DNA from: Clostridia bacterium
GTDB lineage: Bacteria; Bacillota; Clostridia; Oscillospirales; CAG-272
Assembly: GCA_017410065.1 (NCBI GenBank)
Contig: JAFQRL010000022.1
Location: forward strand, 1 to 64,000
Direction: 5' to 3'
Length of the DNA stretch: 64,000 bases
The notes beneath the pieces are model-generated. The model did not search any database. It was not told where the DNA came from and worked only from the letters and a program-made list of their open reading frames with translations. Positions within the stretch are counted from its first letter, which is position 1, and every line of letters starts with the position of its first letter. Of this stretch, positions 1 to 7,067 are shown piece after piece. The position numbers and the translations under genes are program-made.

Positions 1-374
1 AATCTTGTGCTTTTTCATTTCGTGTTGTTCAATTTTCAATGATCAAGACCGCCCTCGCAAGCTCGCTTTTTGCGGCTCCCTCGCAAGTCGGCTTTCCTAT
101 TATACTATAAACTTCTCCACTTGTCAATACCCTTTTTGAAAAAATTTTCGACTTTTTTCAACTTTTCCAGCTTTGATAATAAGGTCACCAAAAATCGGGA
201 GACTTTTTGTGCAAATTGCCAAACAGGTGCTTCTGCTTAAAAATAAAGCCAAAATTTGGCGGTGTTTTTTCAGAGCTTGTTTTGCAACAATATATATATT
301 ATATATAATAAAAGGTAGACTTTGTGTTGTCGCGTGCATTGCCGCCTGCCGAGGTTGCGACCTGTCTCAATATT
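1..374. other. AT-rich stretch without a recognised gene
   Basis: No credible coding region was found on either strand. Short open frames here have no ribosome binding site and no recognisable protein character. The first 120 bases hold short repeats of a CCTCGCAAG-like motif. The remainder is A/T-rich and lies downstream of the terminator of the minus-strand secreted-protein operon. It may be the 5' region of a gene lying beyond the left edge. Confidence 0.4.
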
Positions 375-401
375 CAAAAAGCGGCGCATTTCTGCGCCGC
401 T
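375..401 (-). terminator. Rho-independent terminator of the secreted-protein operon
   Basis: A perfect 8-bp G+C-rich stem (GCGGCGCA / TGCGCCGC) with a 4-base loop is followed on the minus strand by a run of five T. It sits 37 bp past the stop codon of the 703-residue secreted protein and would end the minus-strand transcript. Confidence 0.85.
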
Positions 402-437
402 CTTATAGAATTCTGTGCTTTGTTTATATTCCTTCGA

Positions 438-2549
438 TTATTCCGCCGAAGGAACGTTATATGAGATGTTTACGTTATCGATCCTGATTTGACCGAGCCA
501 AATCGTATCAGGTACAAGTCTCGCCTGGTCGATTTGAGCGATCGTGTATACCTCATCGGTGTATGTTCCATTGCAAATAGGAGCGCCGTTGATATATACA
601 GTAGTTTTATACTGATTATCGGTTTCGGTTTTTTCGATCTCGATAACAAGCTTGAACCACTCGCCAACCTTAACCTCAGAGGTTTCATAGTTTTCGCGGT
701 CCATACTTGCTGCAATCTTGTTCGAAAAAACATCCAGATATACATACTCAATTCTGCTCTTATCGTTGGACGTGCTTCTGAAGGAAATTGGAATTGCACC
801 GCTAGCAGAATTGATCATAAGATCCATTTCTACCTTCACCTTGTCAGCATTATCCGCTGCCGCGACCGTCTGATAAAAGTCAATATAGCTCTGCCCGCCA
901 GTTGTTGCGTGGTCTATCCAGTTGATCCACGAACTATCAACGGACACATTCGCAAAGTTTTCAATACCGCAGTCAGCAAAGGAAGCCCCCGTAAAGGTGG
1001 TCTTTAAGCCGTTTACAGTAGTATTAACAGAAGCTACATTATTATAATCGTTGCCTGCGAAGCCTGTATCAGCAGCAGAAGATTTAAGATCAAGATTTGC
1101 CTGAGTGAAGGTTACCTTTGCAACGTCAAGACCTCCGATGAAGTCAGATGAGGGAAGAATAGAAAGCGAAGTAATCTTCTCGGCGGGTGAATAATAGGAG
1201 GTGCTATTATTATTCTGCAATTCCGTTTGTGAAACCAGTTTATTGTTGACATAAACCCACGTGTAGAAGCTGTCTGAGCTATAAGAGCTTCCAAAGGCAG
1301 TGTGCACGATACGTATATTGAACCATTCGTTTTTGCCTACACCGGTAGATTCGTTTTTGCTGTTTCCTGAATTTGCCGAGAAATTGCTTGTTGAAGACGT
1401 GTTAAGATAAACTCTGTGGGATCTGGTATTACTGGATGCTCCGCCGTAACCGAGAGAGAAGTCTATATTGTTTCCATAATACACAGTATCAATGGTAGAA
1501 TTGGAGGCATCAGTAATTCTCATCAGAACGTCAACCACAACGGTGTTTCCTTCAACTCCGTCAAGACTACGGACAAAACGGAATATTGGCTGACCGGTTA
1601 CTGCGGTAACGGAGCCATCCTCTTCAACTCTGCCGTATCCAGTGCCCTTCTTATAAGGGTCGTTTACGTGATAATAATTTCCGTAAACCTCATCTGTGCC
1701 TATGCTATAATCAGCAAGCGCGCCCGATTGGTTGCTGTCAACGAAAGTAAGATCACCAATGATAGATCCCGTTGCGGGAGCCTCGGTGAAGCCGGAAAAG
1801 TCACTGCTTACGGAATCCACAGCTTCAACAACCGTATTCGCTCTTGCGTAAATGCTTGCCGCGTCTACGGTATATCCAACATTGATAAGCTCGCCGTTCA
1901 AATCGTATTCGTAATACTTATATGCAGATTTGGGAGCAGAAATAGTCAGTATCTCGCCTGTTTTGTGCATGCCGCACTCGATTCCCTCTCCATATATATA
2001 GCGAAGTTCCTCAATAGGAGTAATTCCATCAACAGGAAAGACATTTTGAGCTGCCGCGCCGTATTCAAGGGTGGAGAGATAAAGCTCTTTTCTGAGAAGA
2101 TCGGCTGCCTCGGTGGCATTGATCACGTCGTTCTTATAAAGTCTTTCGTAGAAATATTCGGCAACCGAATAGGAGGTCTCTTCAACCACCTCGCCGTTAT
2201 ATTTAACGACAATGGAAAGCTCCTTGCTCATATTCTTTGGAGAAACGCCTGCCGCCTCAACAACGTAGGCAGAGACTCCATCCTTGATGGATATGGGCTC
2301 CTGAGAGACTACTGCATCTCTGCCGCCAACGGTGACGGAGAGGAGTGATGCGTCTGCAACGAGAGTTGCATCGATTGCAAAATAGGGGTGTATATCATCG
2401 GCATAAGCAACGTTTGCGGAGATGACCCATTTTTCATCTGCCTGTGCGGCAGGGGTGTCCTCTGCGGCGGAAGCACTTACACCAACAACAGCACCAAGAA
2501 GCAGTGCAAGGGTGAGCACTACTGCAAAAATGGCTGTTAACTTTTTCAT
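438..2549 (-). CDS. Large secreted protein with LamG-like regions (paralogue A)
   Basis: This 703-residue protein has a clear Sec signal peptide (KK followed by a hydrophobic stretch, cleavage likely after SASA at residue 28), so it is exported. Residues about 38-175 form a module shared with the 789-residue protein upstream, including a YSVAEYFYERLY motif (127-138) and LEYGAAAQ (161-168). The motif resembles one I associate with Clostridia surface proteins, but I know no named function. Residues about 255-700 are Ser/Thr/Asn-rich beta-strand sequence that looks like two concanavalin/LamG-type sandwiches, so glycan or surface binding is an inference. I see no catalytic motif, sorting signal or transmembrane anchor. 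The start follows a GAAAGGA ribosome binding site. It is the last gene of a probable operon with the short peptide gene and paralogue B. Confidence 0.8.
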   Translation of the reverse strand: MKKLTAIFAVVLTLALLLGAVVGVSASAAEDTPAAQADEKWVISANVAYADDIHPYFAIDATLVADASLLSVTVGGRDAVVSQEPISIKDGVSAYVVEAAGVSPKNMSKELSIVVKYNGEVVEETSYSVAEYFYERLYKNDVINATEAADLLRKELYLSTLEYGAAAQNVFPVDGITPIEELRYIYGEGIECGMHKTGEILTISAPKSAYKYYEYDLNGELINVGYTVDAASIYARANTVVEAVDSVSSDFSGFTEAPATGSIIGDLTFVDSNQSGALADYSIGTDEVYGNYYHVNDPYKKGTGYGRVEEDGSVTAVTGQPIFRFVRSLDGVEGNTVVVDVLMRITDASNSTIDTVYYGNNIDFSLGYGGASSNTRSHRVYLNTSSTSNFSANSGNSKNESTGVGKNEWFNIRIVHTAFGSSYSSDSFYTWVYVNNKLVSQTELQNNNSTSYYSPAEKITSLSILPSSDFIGGLDVAKVTFTQANLDLKSSAADTGFAGNDYNNVASVNTTVNGLKTTFTGASFADCGIENFANVSVDSSWINWIDHATTGGQSYIDFYQTVAAADNADKVKVEMDLMINSASGAIPISFRSTSNDKSRIEYVYLDVFSNKIAASMDRENYETSEVKVGEWFKLVIEIEKTETDNQYKTTVYINGAPICNGTYTDEVYTIAQIDQARLVPDTIWLGQIRIDNVNISYNVPSAE

Positions 2550-2583
2550 TGTTTTATCCTTTCAATCAACGATTTAGAAGCTA

Positions 2584-2709
2584 TCAGGTCCAAGCCTTGT
2601 CGTCGAAGTCCTCGCCGTCACCCAACGCCTCGGAGGTGGTGATAACGTCAAGCTCATCGATCATAACAAGCTCAAGCCTTGCTTCTTCATAAACAAGTTT
2701 TATGTTCAT
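2584..2709 (-). CDS. Short conserved peptide, 41 residues (peptide 1)
   Basis: The frame starts at ATG 2709, preceded by GAAAGGA like both secreted-protein genes beside it, and ends at TGA 2584. The product has no signal peptide. Its N-terminal half is amphipathic (VYEEARLELVMIDEL). Its C-terminal half carries DVITTSEA followed by GDGEDFDDKAWT, nearly identical to the plus-strand peptide at 5537-5668. Over the shared 21 codons the two genes differ by five synonymous changes and one conservative replacement (Leu/Met), a sign of selection on the protein. It sits 34 bp upstream of the 703-residue gene and 95 bp downstream of paralogue B. The function is unknown; it could be a precursor peptide, a secretion partner or a signalling peptide. 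I know no characterised family to assign. Confidence 0.8.
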   Translation of the reverse strand: MNIKLVYEEARLELVMIDELDVITTSEALGDGEDFDDKAWT

Positions 2710-2740
2710 AATGATGTAAATTCCTTTCAGATATCATCTC

Positions 2741-2763
2741 TACCGCTCCATAAAGAGACGGTA
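2741..2763 (-). other. Intercistronic stem-loop
   Basis: On the minus strand TACCG and CGGTA pair around an inner CTC/GAG stem with a short loop, between the stop of paralogue B and the start of peptide 1. There is no T-run, so it looks more like an RNA processing or stability element within the operon than a terminator. The role is inferred. Confidence 0.45.
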
Positions 2764-2804
2764 AAGCCAAAAAGTTTGAGTGATAAATAATACGAATCAA
2801 GAAA

Positions 2805-5174
2805 TCACTCGTTGGTGATTATGACGTTTCTTGTATAGAACAGCGATTGATAGCCTTTAGAAGGAACAACACTTGCACGAACGGCGTATGCGGAAGGATC
2901 AATCGTAGTGCTTGAACCGCAAGTATACGTAAGGCTCGTTACTTCTCCTCTAATATCGGTTACAATAACCGTTGCGGTTGCAGATGCTGCCACATCGCCA
3001 GCTGCGGGTGTATATACGTACTCATATCTTACGTGGAACCATTCGCCGAACTCAGCCGTTGTTGTTGCTCCGCCTTCAGCAGTCCAAGCAATTTTTCCAC
3101 CATTGTTATAGAAACGAAGTCCCATAACATTCTTTTTGTTGATTTGAAGACGGAAGAGGTTACCGCTGCTATACGTTCCAAGGCTTGACTTATCCAATTT
3201 TAGATCAGCCTCTACAACAATCTTTGTGTCAAATACTTCGGATGTATAGAAATTCAGCTGGCCCTGTCCGATATCAAGATTTTTAGCATCGCTCTCGCTT
3301 GCTTTACCGCTGTTATAGTCACTACCCGCGTGCGTGTCATCCATATAACCGTACACATCGTTTGTGAGAATATCCTTGTAGATAACCACGCTGCCCTTCC
3401 ATTGAGGAACAGGGTTTCCGTTTTCATCGTATGCCTTTATGGATGAAGGAGAAGCGAGGGTATCTCCGTCATCGTAGGCACCATTTCCGTTGACGTCATT
3501 TTCAAGATTCGCATACGAAGCTTGGCCGTATGCCGATTCATCCGTACCAATGATTACACCGGAGACTCCGGAAAGCTCAGGAACTTCAAGCTCAGGGAAA
3601 GAAAGCTCGGAGCCAAAATAAACGTAATCAACGTCATAAGTGCATGCAGCCGCCGAAGATGGCATTAATCTAAAGGTCTTTATGTCATCAAGTGACGTTA
3701 CCGCTGCGTACTTTTCTGTGTAATAAGGAACAAAGCAATTATTTTGATATTCTTCGCCGTTGTTTGAAACGATCGATCCGGTTTCATTGAGAACATATAA
3801 GGTGAGCGTTCCATCAAGCGCATACGTTATTCTAACTGTCATCCAATCACCTGCGGTAGTACAATTAAGAATAGTGGACGTGCTTGAATTAAAGTCGTTT
3901 GCAGCTTTACTTGTACAAATTTCGTATTTACCCGAATTGATCGGAAGGTACATACGCGCTGAAGCGCCAAATTCGACTGACTGGTTTGTGAGAGCTGTCG
4001 AAGAGCTGGTATAAAGTCTGAACTCAAGTGCATTGGTACCGCTTCCTGCGTTCGAATAGGAGTAACGAAGTCTCATATCGATAGTAAGAGTATCACCAGC
4101 TACCGTGGATGTATCTCTGGAGAAGATGGTCCAGTTCTGAGTAGTGGGTGGAGAGAAAGTGCCGTCTCCGTTGTCTATCTTACCCTTAGTTGTTGAGAGA
4201 TAACCGTTAGTTCCGTCTTTAACCAAAGCGGAGGTAACGGGAGCATTTGTAAGGCTCTGGGTATACTGCTGAACATTAGCTACGTTACCGCCGAAAAGAC
4301 CTAAGCTCTCAGCTGTATTAGCTTTTGCGGGAGAACCAAAATCGGTTGCCTCAGCGCTATCAAACGTAAGCGTGTTTTCAGGAATGACGTATTCAGCTTC
4401 CTTGATATTCATCTTGGTTATTACAGCCGGGTTCTTTATCAAATAATTACCGCCCGCAACAACGGAATTGACAACTTCGCCGTCAACGTAGGATTTCACG
4501 TTGTAATAACCGTTGTCAAGAGTGAGAAACTCGCGAGAATCAAAAATAACAGGAACAGACTCAACGTCCGAACGAACGTAGATCGCGTCCTCGATATAGA
4601 GGGCATCGGCTGCGGAGAGAAGCTTCTGCGCTGCGTTGCCGTACTTAAGGGATGCGAGGTAGAGCTCCTTTTTATTGAGAGCTTCGCCATCGGTGGCGAG
4701 AATGAACTCGTCCTTATAGAGGCGCTCGAAGAAATACTCGGCTACCGAATAGGTGGTGGTTTCAACGGTTGCACCGTTGTAGACGATCTCTATTGTGAGC
4801 TCGTCTGCCATATCCTTGGCTGCAACGCCGAGGGTGTGGATAATGTATGCGGGAACTGCGCCCTCGTCATACTCACCGTAGAGGTCTTCCTTAAACTCGC
4901 ATCTTAAAAATTCCTCGCAAGCGGCGTCAACACCGGGAACGGAAATCTTTACGGAGAGGAGCTCGGAGTCCTCGACCTTGCTTGCATCAATAGCGAGGAG
5001 AAGATGGATATTCTCGCTATAAGATACGTTTTTGGAGATCACCCATTTGCCGCCGTCTTCACTTGCCGCGACCGCGCCGTCGGTTTCTTCTGCCGATGCG
5101 GAGATCGCGAAAGCTGAGCAAAGAAGCACTGCAAGAGTGAGCGCCACGATTAGAATTTTGCTGAACTTTTTCAT
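2805..5174 (-). CDS. Large secreted protein with LamG-like regions (paralogue B)
   Basis: This is a 789-residue secreted protein with a signal peptide (residues 1-28, ending SASA). Residues about 42-190 match the N-terminal module of the 703-residue paralogue, including WVIS, YSVAEYFFERLY (142-153) and LKYGNAAQ (176-183). Two beta-rich, Ser/Thr/Asn-rich regions follow (about 265-525 and 590-785) and look like LamG/concanavalin folds. Between them lies a Ca-binding-like loop, DVNGNGAYDDGD (560-571), similar to EF-hand or dockerin loops but present only once, so I do not call a dockerin. It heads the operon with peptide 1 and paralogue A, with a sigma-A-type promoter about 40 bp upstream of the start. 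Extracellular glycan or surface attachment is an inference. Confidence 0.8.
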   Translation of the reverse strand: MKKFSKILIVALTLAVLLCSAFAISASAEETDGAVAASEDGGKWVISKNVSYSENIHLLLAIDASKVEDSELLSVKISVPGVDAACEEFLRCEFKEDLYGEYDEGAVPAYIIHTLGVAAKDMADELTIEIVYNGATVETTTYSVAEYFFERLYKDEFILATDGEALNKKELYLASLKYGNAAQKLLSAADALYIEDAIYVRSDVESVPVIFDSREFLTLDNGYYNVKSYVDGEVVNSVVAGGNYLIKNPAVITKMNIKEAEYVIPENTLTFDSAEATDFGSPAKANTAESLGLFGGNVANVQQYTQSLTNAPVTSALVKDGTNGYLSTTKGKIDNGDGTFSPPTTQNWTIFSRDTSTVAGDTLTIDMRLRYSYSNAGSGTNALEFRLYTSSSTALTNQSVEFGASARMYLPINSGKYEICTSKAANDFNSSTSTILNCTTAGDWMTVRITYALDGTLTLYVLNETGSIVSNNGEEYQNNCFVPYYTEKYAAVTSLDDIKTFRLMPSSAAACTYDVDYVYFGSELSFPELEVPELSGVSGVIIGTDESAYGQASYANLENDVNGNGAYDDGDTLASPSSIKAYDENGNPVPQWKGSVVIYKDILTNDVYGYMDDTHAGSDYNSGKASESDAKNLDIGQGQLNFYTSEVFDTKIVVEADLKLDKSSLGTYSSGNLFRLQINKKNVMGLRFYNNGGKIAWTAEGGATTTAEFGEWFHVRYEYVYTPAAGDVAASATATVIVTDIRGEVTSLTYTCGSSTTIDPSAYAVRASVVPSKGYQSLFYTRNVIITNE

Positions 5175-5218
5175 AGTGGATTCCTTTCAAAGATATATAA
5201 ATATTTTTGCTATAACCT

Positions 5219-5247
5219 ATTATAAACTCAATTGGTAAATATTTCAA
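5219..5247 (-). promoter_or_regulatory. Sigma-A-type promoter of the secreted-protein operon
   Basis: TTGAAA (5242-5247) and TATAAT (5219-5224) on the minus strand are separated by 17 bp. Transcription should begin near 5212 and read a 5' leader of about 40 nt before the GAAAGGA site of paralogue B. The wider gap 5175-5536 is A/T-rich, holds this and the divergent promoter at 5440-5468, and contains no other gene that I can see. Confidence 0.75.
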
Positions 5248-5439
5248 TTCGCAGAATAACCAAATATTACAAGTGGATATTATACATTTTGAACAAAATT
5301 TTGCACGATTCGAACATTTGTTAAAAAGTATTACAACAAATGAAAATTAACCGTTTATTTACTTTTTCGGAGTAAATTACTTTTGTTTGAGAATGGGAAT
5401 TTGTTAATAAAAAGTTTTTATATTTTTTAGCGTTAGGTC

Positions 5440-5468
5440 TTGAAAAAAGAGAAAAGTTGTGCTATAAT
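5440..5468 (+). promoter_or_regulatory. Strong extended -10 promoter of peptide 2
   Basis: TTGAAA (5440-5445), a 17-bp spacer and TATAAT (5463-5468) preceded by TGC form a near-consensus extended promoter. A predicted start near 5475 leaves a 5' leader of about 60 nt before the GGAGG site of peptide 2. A dedicated strong promoter and terminator around a 43-codon gene suggest high expression. Confidence 0.8.
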
Positions 5469-5536
5469 TTTAATAGAAATTAATAATTAACAATTATTTT
5501 TAACGAAATCAACGCGGCAAGATTGGAGGTATTATG

Positions 5537-5668
5537 ATGAAAAAGAAGATTTTACTTGATTACGAGCCCGCTGAGCTCACTATTATAAAGCTTTCCGAGG
5601 CAGACGTTATCACTACCTCTGAGGCTATGGGAGACGGCGAGGACTTTGACGACAAGGCTTGGACCTGA
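5537..5668 (+). CDS. Short conserved peptide, 43 residues (peptide 2)
   Basis: GGAGG at 5525-5529 lies 7 bp before the second of two consecutive ATG codons (5537), so I choose that start; 5534 would add one Met. The peptide has a basic start (MKKKILLDYEP), an amphipathic middle, then DVITTSEA and GDGEDFDDKAWT, matching peptide 1 at 20 of 21 residues. The N-terminal halves also align loosely (a hydrophobic stretch, YE, A, EL or LEL). It has its own promoter and terminator and is divergent from the secreted-protein operon. There is no signal peptide or Cys. The Asp/Glu-rich tail with a terminal Trp-Thr is the conserved signature. The function is unknown; proximity to two exported paralogues is the only clue. 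Confidence 0.8.
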   Translation: MKKKILLDYEPAELTIIKLSEADVITTSEAMGDGEDFDDKAWT

Positions 5669-5704
5669 TCTATGATCAGATGGCTTTGATGCCAAAGGAA
5701 TATA

Positions 5705-5780
5705 AAAAGAGCAGATCTAGGGTGCACCGCAAAGGCATTTGGCTTTTGGGCGGCATCACTCAGATCTGCTCTTTTCTTTT
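5705..5780. terminator. Bidirectional terminator between peptide 2 and sigG
   Basis: A 14-bp perfect inverted repeat (AAAAGAGCAGATCT at 5705-5718 and its complement at 5762-5775) encloses a 43-base loop and carries T-rich flanks on both strands. It lies between the convergent peptide 2 gene and sigG, and can end both transcripts. The loop is unusually long for a simple terminator. Confidence 0.8.
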
Positions 5781-5844
5781 ATCTTGCTTTATCTACCGTT
5801 TAAATCGTTCTTTTAGTTAGCTTTTTATCGTTTGATTTTTCGGA

Positions 5845-6621
5845 TCATTCCATAAATTTTCGAAGCTTTTCGATAGCTCCCTTCTCAATTCGGGACACCT
5901 GCGCCTGGCTGATGCCGATCTCGGCGGCAATTTCCATTTGAGTTTTGCCTTTATAGAAGCGGCGGTCGATGATGTTTTTTTCCTTATCGGAGAGCTTTTT
6001 GAGGGCTTCGCGAAGGGAGATGCTTTCAACCCAGGCGTCGTCGCTTTCGGATTCATCCGCAAGCTTATCTATAACGAACATTGCGTCGTCGCCGTCGCCC
6101 CACACGCTGTCGAAGATGGAGATGGGGTCGACTATCGCCTCCATTGCCTCGGCGACAGCCTTTTCGTTTTCGCCGATCGCTTCGGATATTTCGGCAAGGC
6201 TTGGCTCGGACTGCTTTTCTCGGACGAGGGCTTCCTTCGCAGTGAGGGCGCGGTAGGCGAGGTCGCGCATACCTCGGCTGACGCGGAGAGCGGTGTTGTC
6301 GCGCTGGAATCGGCGCAGCTCGCCGATGATCATTGGTACTGCGTAGGTGGAGAAGCGGACGTCCATATCAAGGTTGAAGTTATCAATTGCTTTTATCAGC
6401 CCGATGCAACCGACCTGAAAAAGGTCGTCGGCGGTCTCGCCCTTGCGGTTAAACTTTGATATCACGCTGAGAACAAGGCGAAGATTTCCCATAACGAGAG
6501 CTTCTCTCGCCTCCGAGTCTCCCTCCCTTGCCTTCTTGAGAAGGGCGCGTTTTTCCTCCTCCTTCAAGGATCTTAGCTCGGAGGTGTTAATTCCGCAGAT
6601 TTCGACTTTATTTGTGCGCAT
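5845..6621 (-). CDS. sigG: RNA polymerase sigma-G factor (forespore)
   Basis: SigG directs late forespore transcription during endospore formation. The product carries the SigG signature MRTNKVEICGINTSEL at its start, the sigma-70 region 2 motif DDLFQVGCIGLIKAIDNFN, region 3, and a region 4 helix-turn-helix (TQMEIAAEIGISQAQVSRIE). I start at ATG 6621 because SigG proteins begin at this conserved NKVEICG segment, giving 258 residues, close to the family length of about 260. The frame stays open to an ATG at 6744, but the extra 41 residues look unlike the family. In Bacillus and many Clostridia sigG follows spoIIGA-sigE; here it stands alone, with peptide 2 downstream and a lipoprotein gene divergent upstream. 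Confidence 0.93.
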   Translation of the reverse strand: MRTNKVEICGINTSELRSLKEEEKRALLKKAREGDSEAREALVMGNLRLVLSVISKFNRKGETADDLFQVGCIGLIKAIDNFNLDMDVRFSTYAVPMIIGELRRFQRDNTALRVSRGMRDLAYRALTAKEALVREKQSEPSLAEISEAIGENEKAVAEAMEAIVDPISIFDSVWGDGDDAMFVIDKLADESESDDAWVESISLREALKKLSDKEKNIIDRRFYKGKTQMEIAAEIGISQAQVSRIEKGAIEKLRKFME

Positions 6622-6770
6622 ACCGTACCCCGTGTTGAGTTTTTTGCCTTTTATCGCAGTTTCTTTGCGGTTTCGGGCAGTTTCCGTGAGGTTAGTATTA
6701 CCGATATTTTGAAAATTAAACTTTACATTTGAATTTGCTGACAAATTTAGGTATAATGATTATAGAATGT

Positions 6771-6941
6771 CGAAAAGGCAAAAAGCCTTTTCGCGGCTGA
6801 TTTTTCAGCCGTTGCAAAAAGCAAAAAACTGCTTTTTGCTTCTATATCATTGCAACAGAAATCGACAAATTCCCTTCCGAAATTTGTTAGCAAATCAAAG
6901 ATTTGCAGTCGAAATTCTCGAATTTCGACTTCCGATTGTCG
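6771..6941. repeat. Cluster of consecutive palindromes
   Basis: Within 171 bp there are at least five tight inverted repeats: CGAAAAGGC (6771-6779/6785-6793), CGGCTGA (6794-6800/6805-6811), GCAAAAAGCA (6814-6823/6830-6839), GCAAATC (6890-6896/6900-6906) and GTCGAAATTC (6908-6917/6920-6929). Outer arms CGACAA (6863-6868) and TTGTCG (6936-6941) close the right half into a branched shape. The cluster lies in the 446-bp gap between sigG and the divergent lipoprotein gene. It could be a small non-autonomous mobile repeat, a structured RNA or a double terminator region. No coding potential is seen. Confidence 0.7.
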
Positions 6942-6994
6942 TTATGGCGGCAATTTGCACAAGCGGGTCAATAAAACATTGGCTATTATTACTA

Positions 6995-7023
6995 TTGAAT
7001 TTTAGATTCGCGGGTGTTATAAT
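6995..7023 (+). promoter_or_regulatory. Promoter of the deacetylase-like lipoprotein
   Basis: TTGAAT (6995-7000), a 17-bp spacer and TATAAT (7018-7023) precede the gene, giving a leader of about 38 nt that ends in a GAGGTGG ribosome binding site. Confidence 0.7.
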
Positions 7024-7067
7024 ATATTCAAATTGAAAATAAGTTTTTATATTTTTGAGGTGGAATT

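Noticed and set aside
1416-2348. Plus-strand frame of 310 codons inside the secreted protein gene
   Set aside because: It is antisense to a protein with a signal peptide and paralogue, and looks like a shadow frame.
2805-5174. Dockerin domain in paralogue B
   Set aside because: Only one Ca-binding-like loop is present; dockerins have two repeats of about 22 residues.
6622-6744. 41-residue N-terminal extension of SigG
   Set aside because: SigG proteins start at the MxxNKVEICG segment; the extension has no family similarity.
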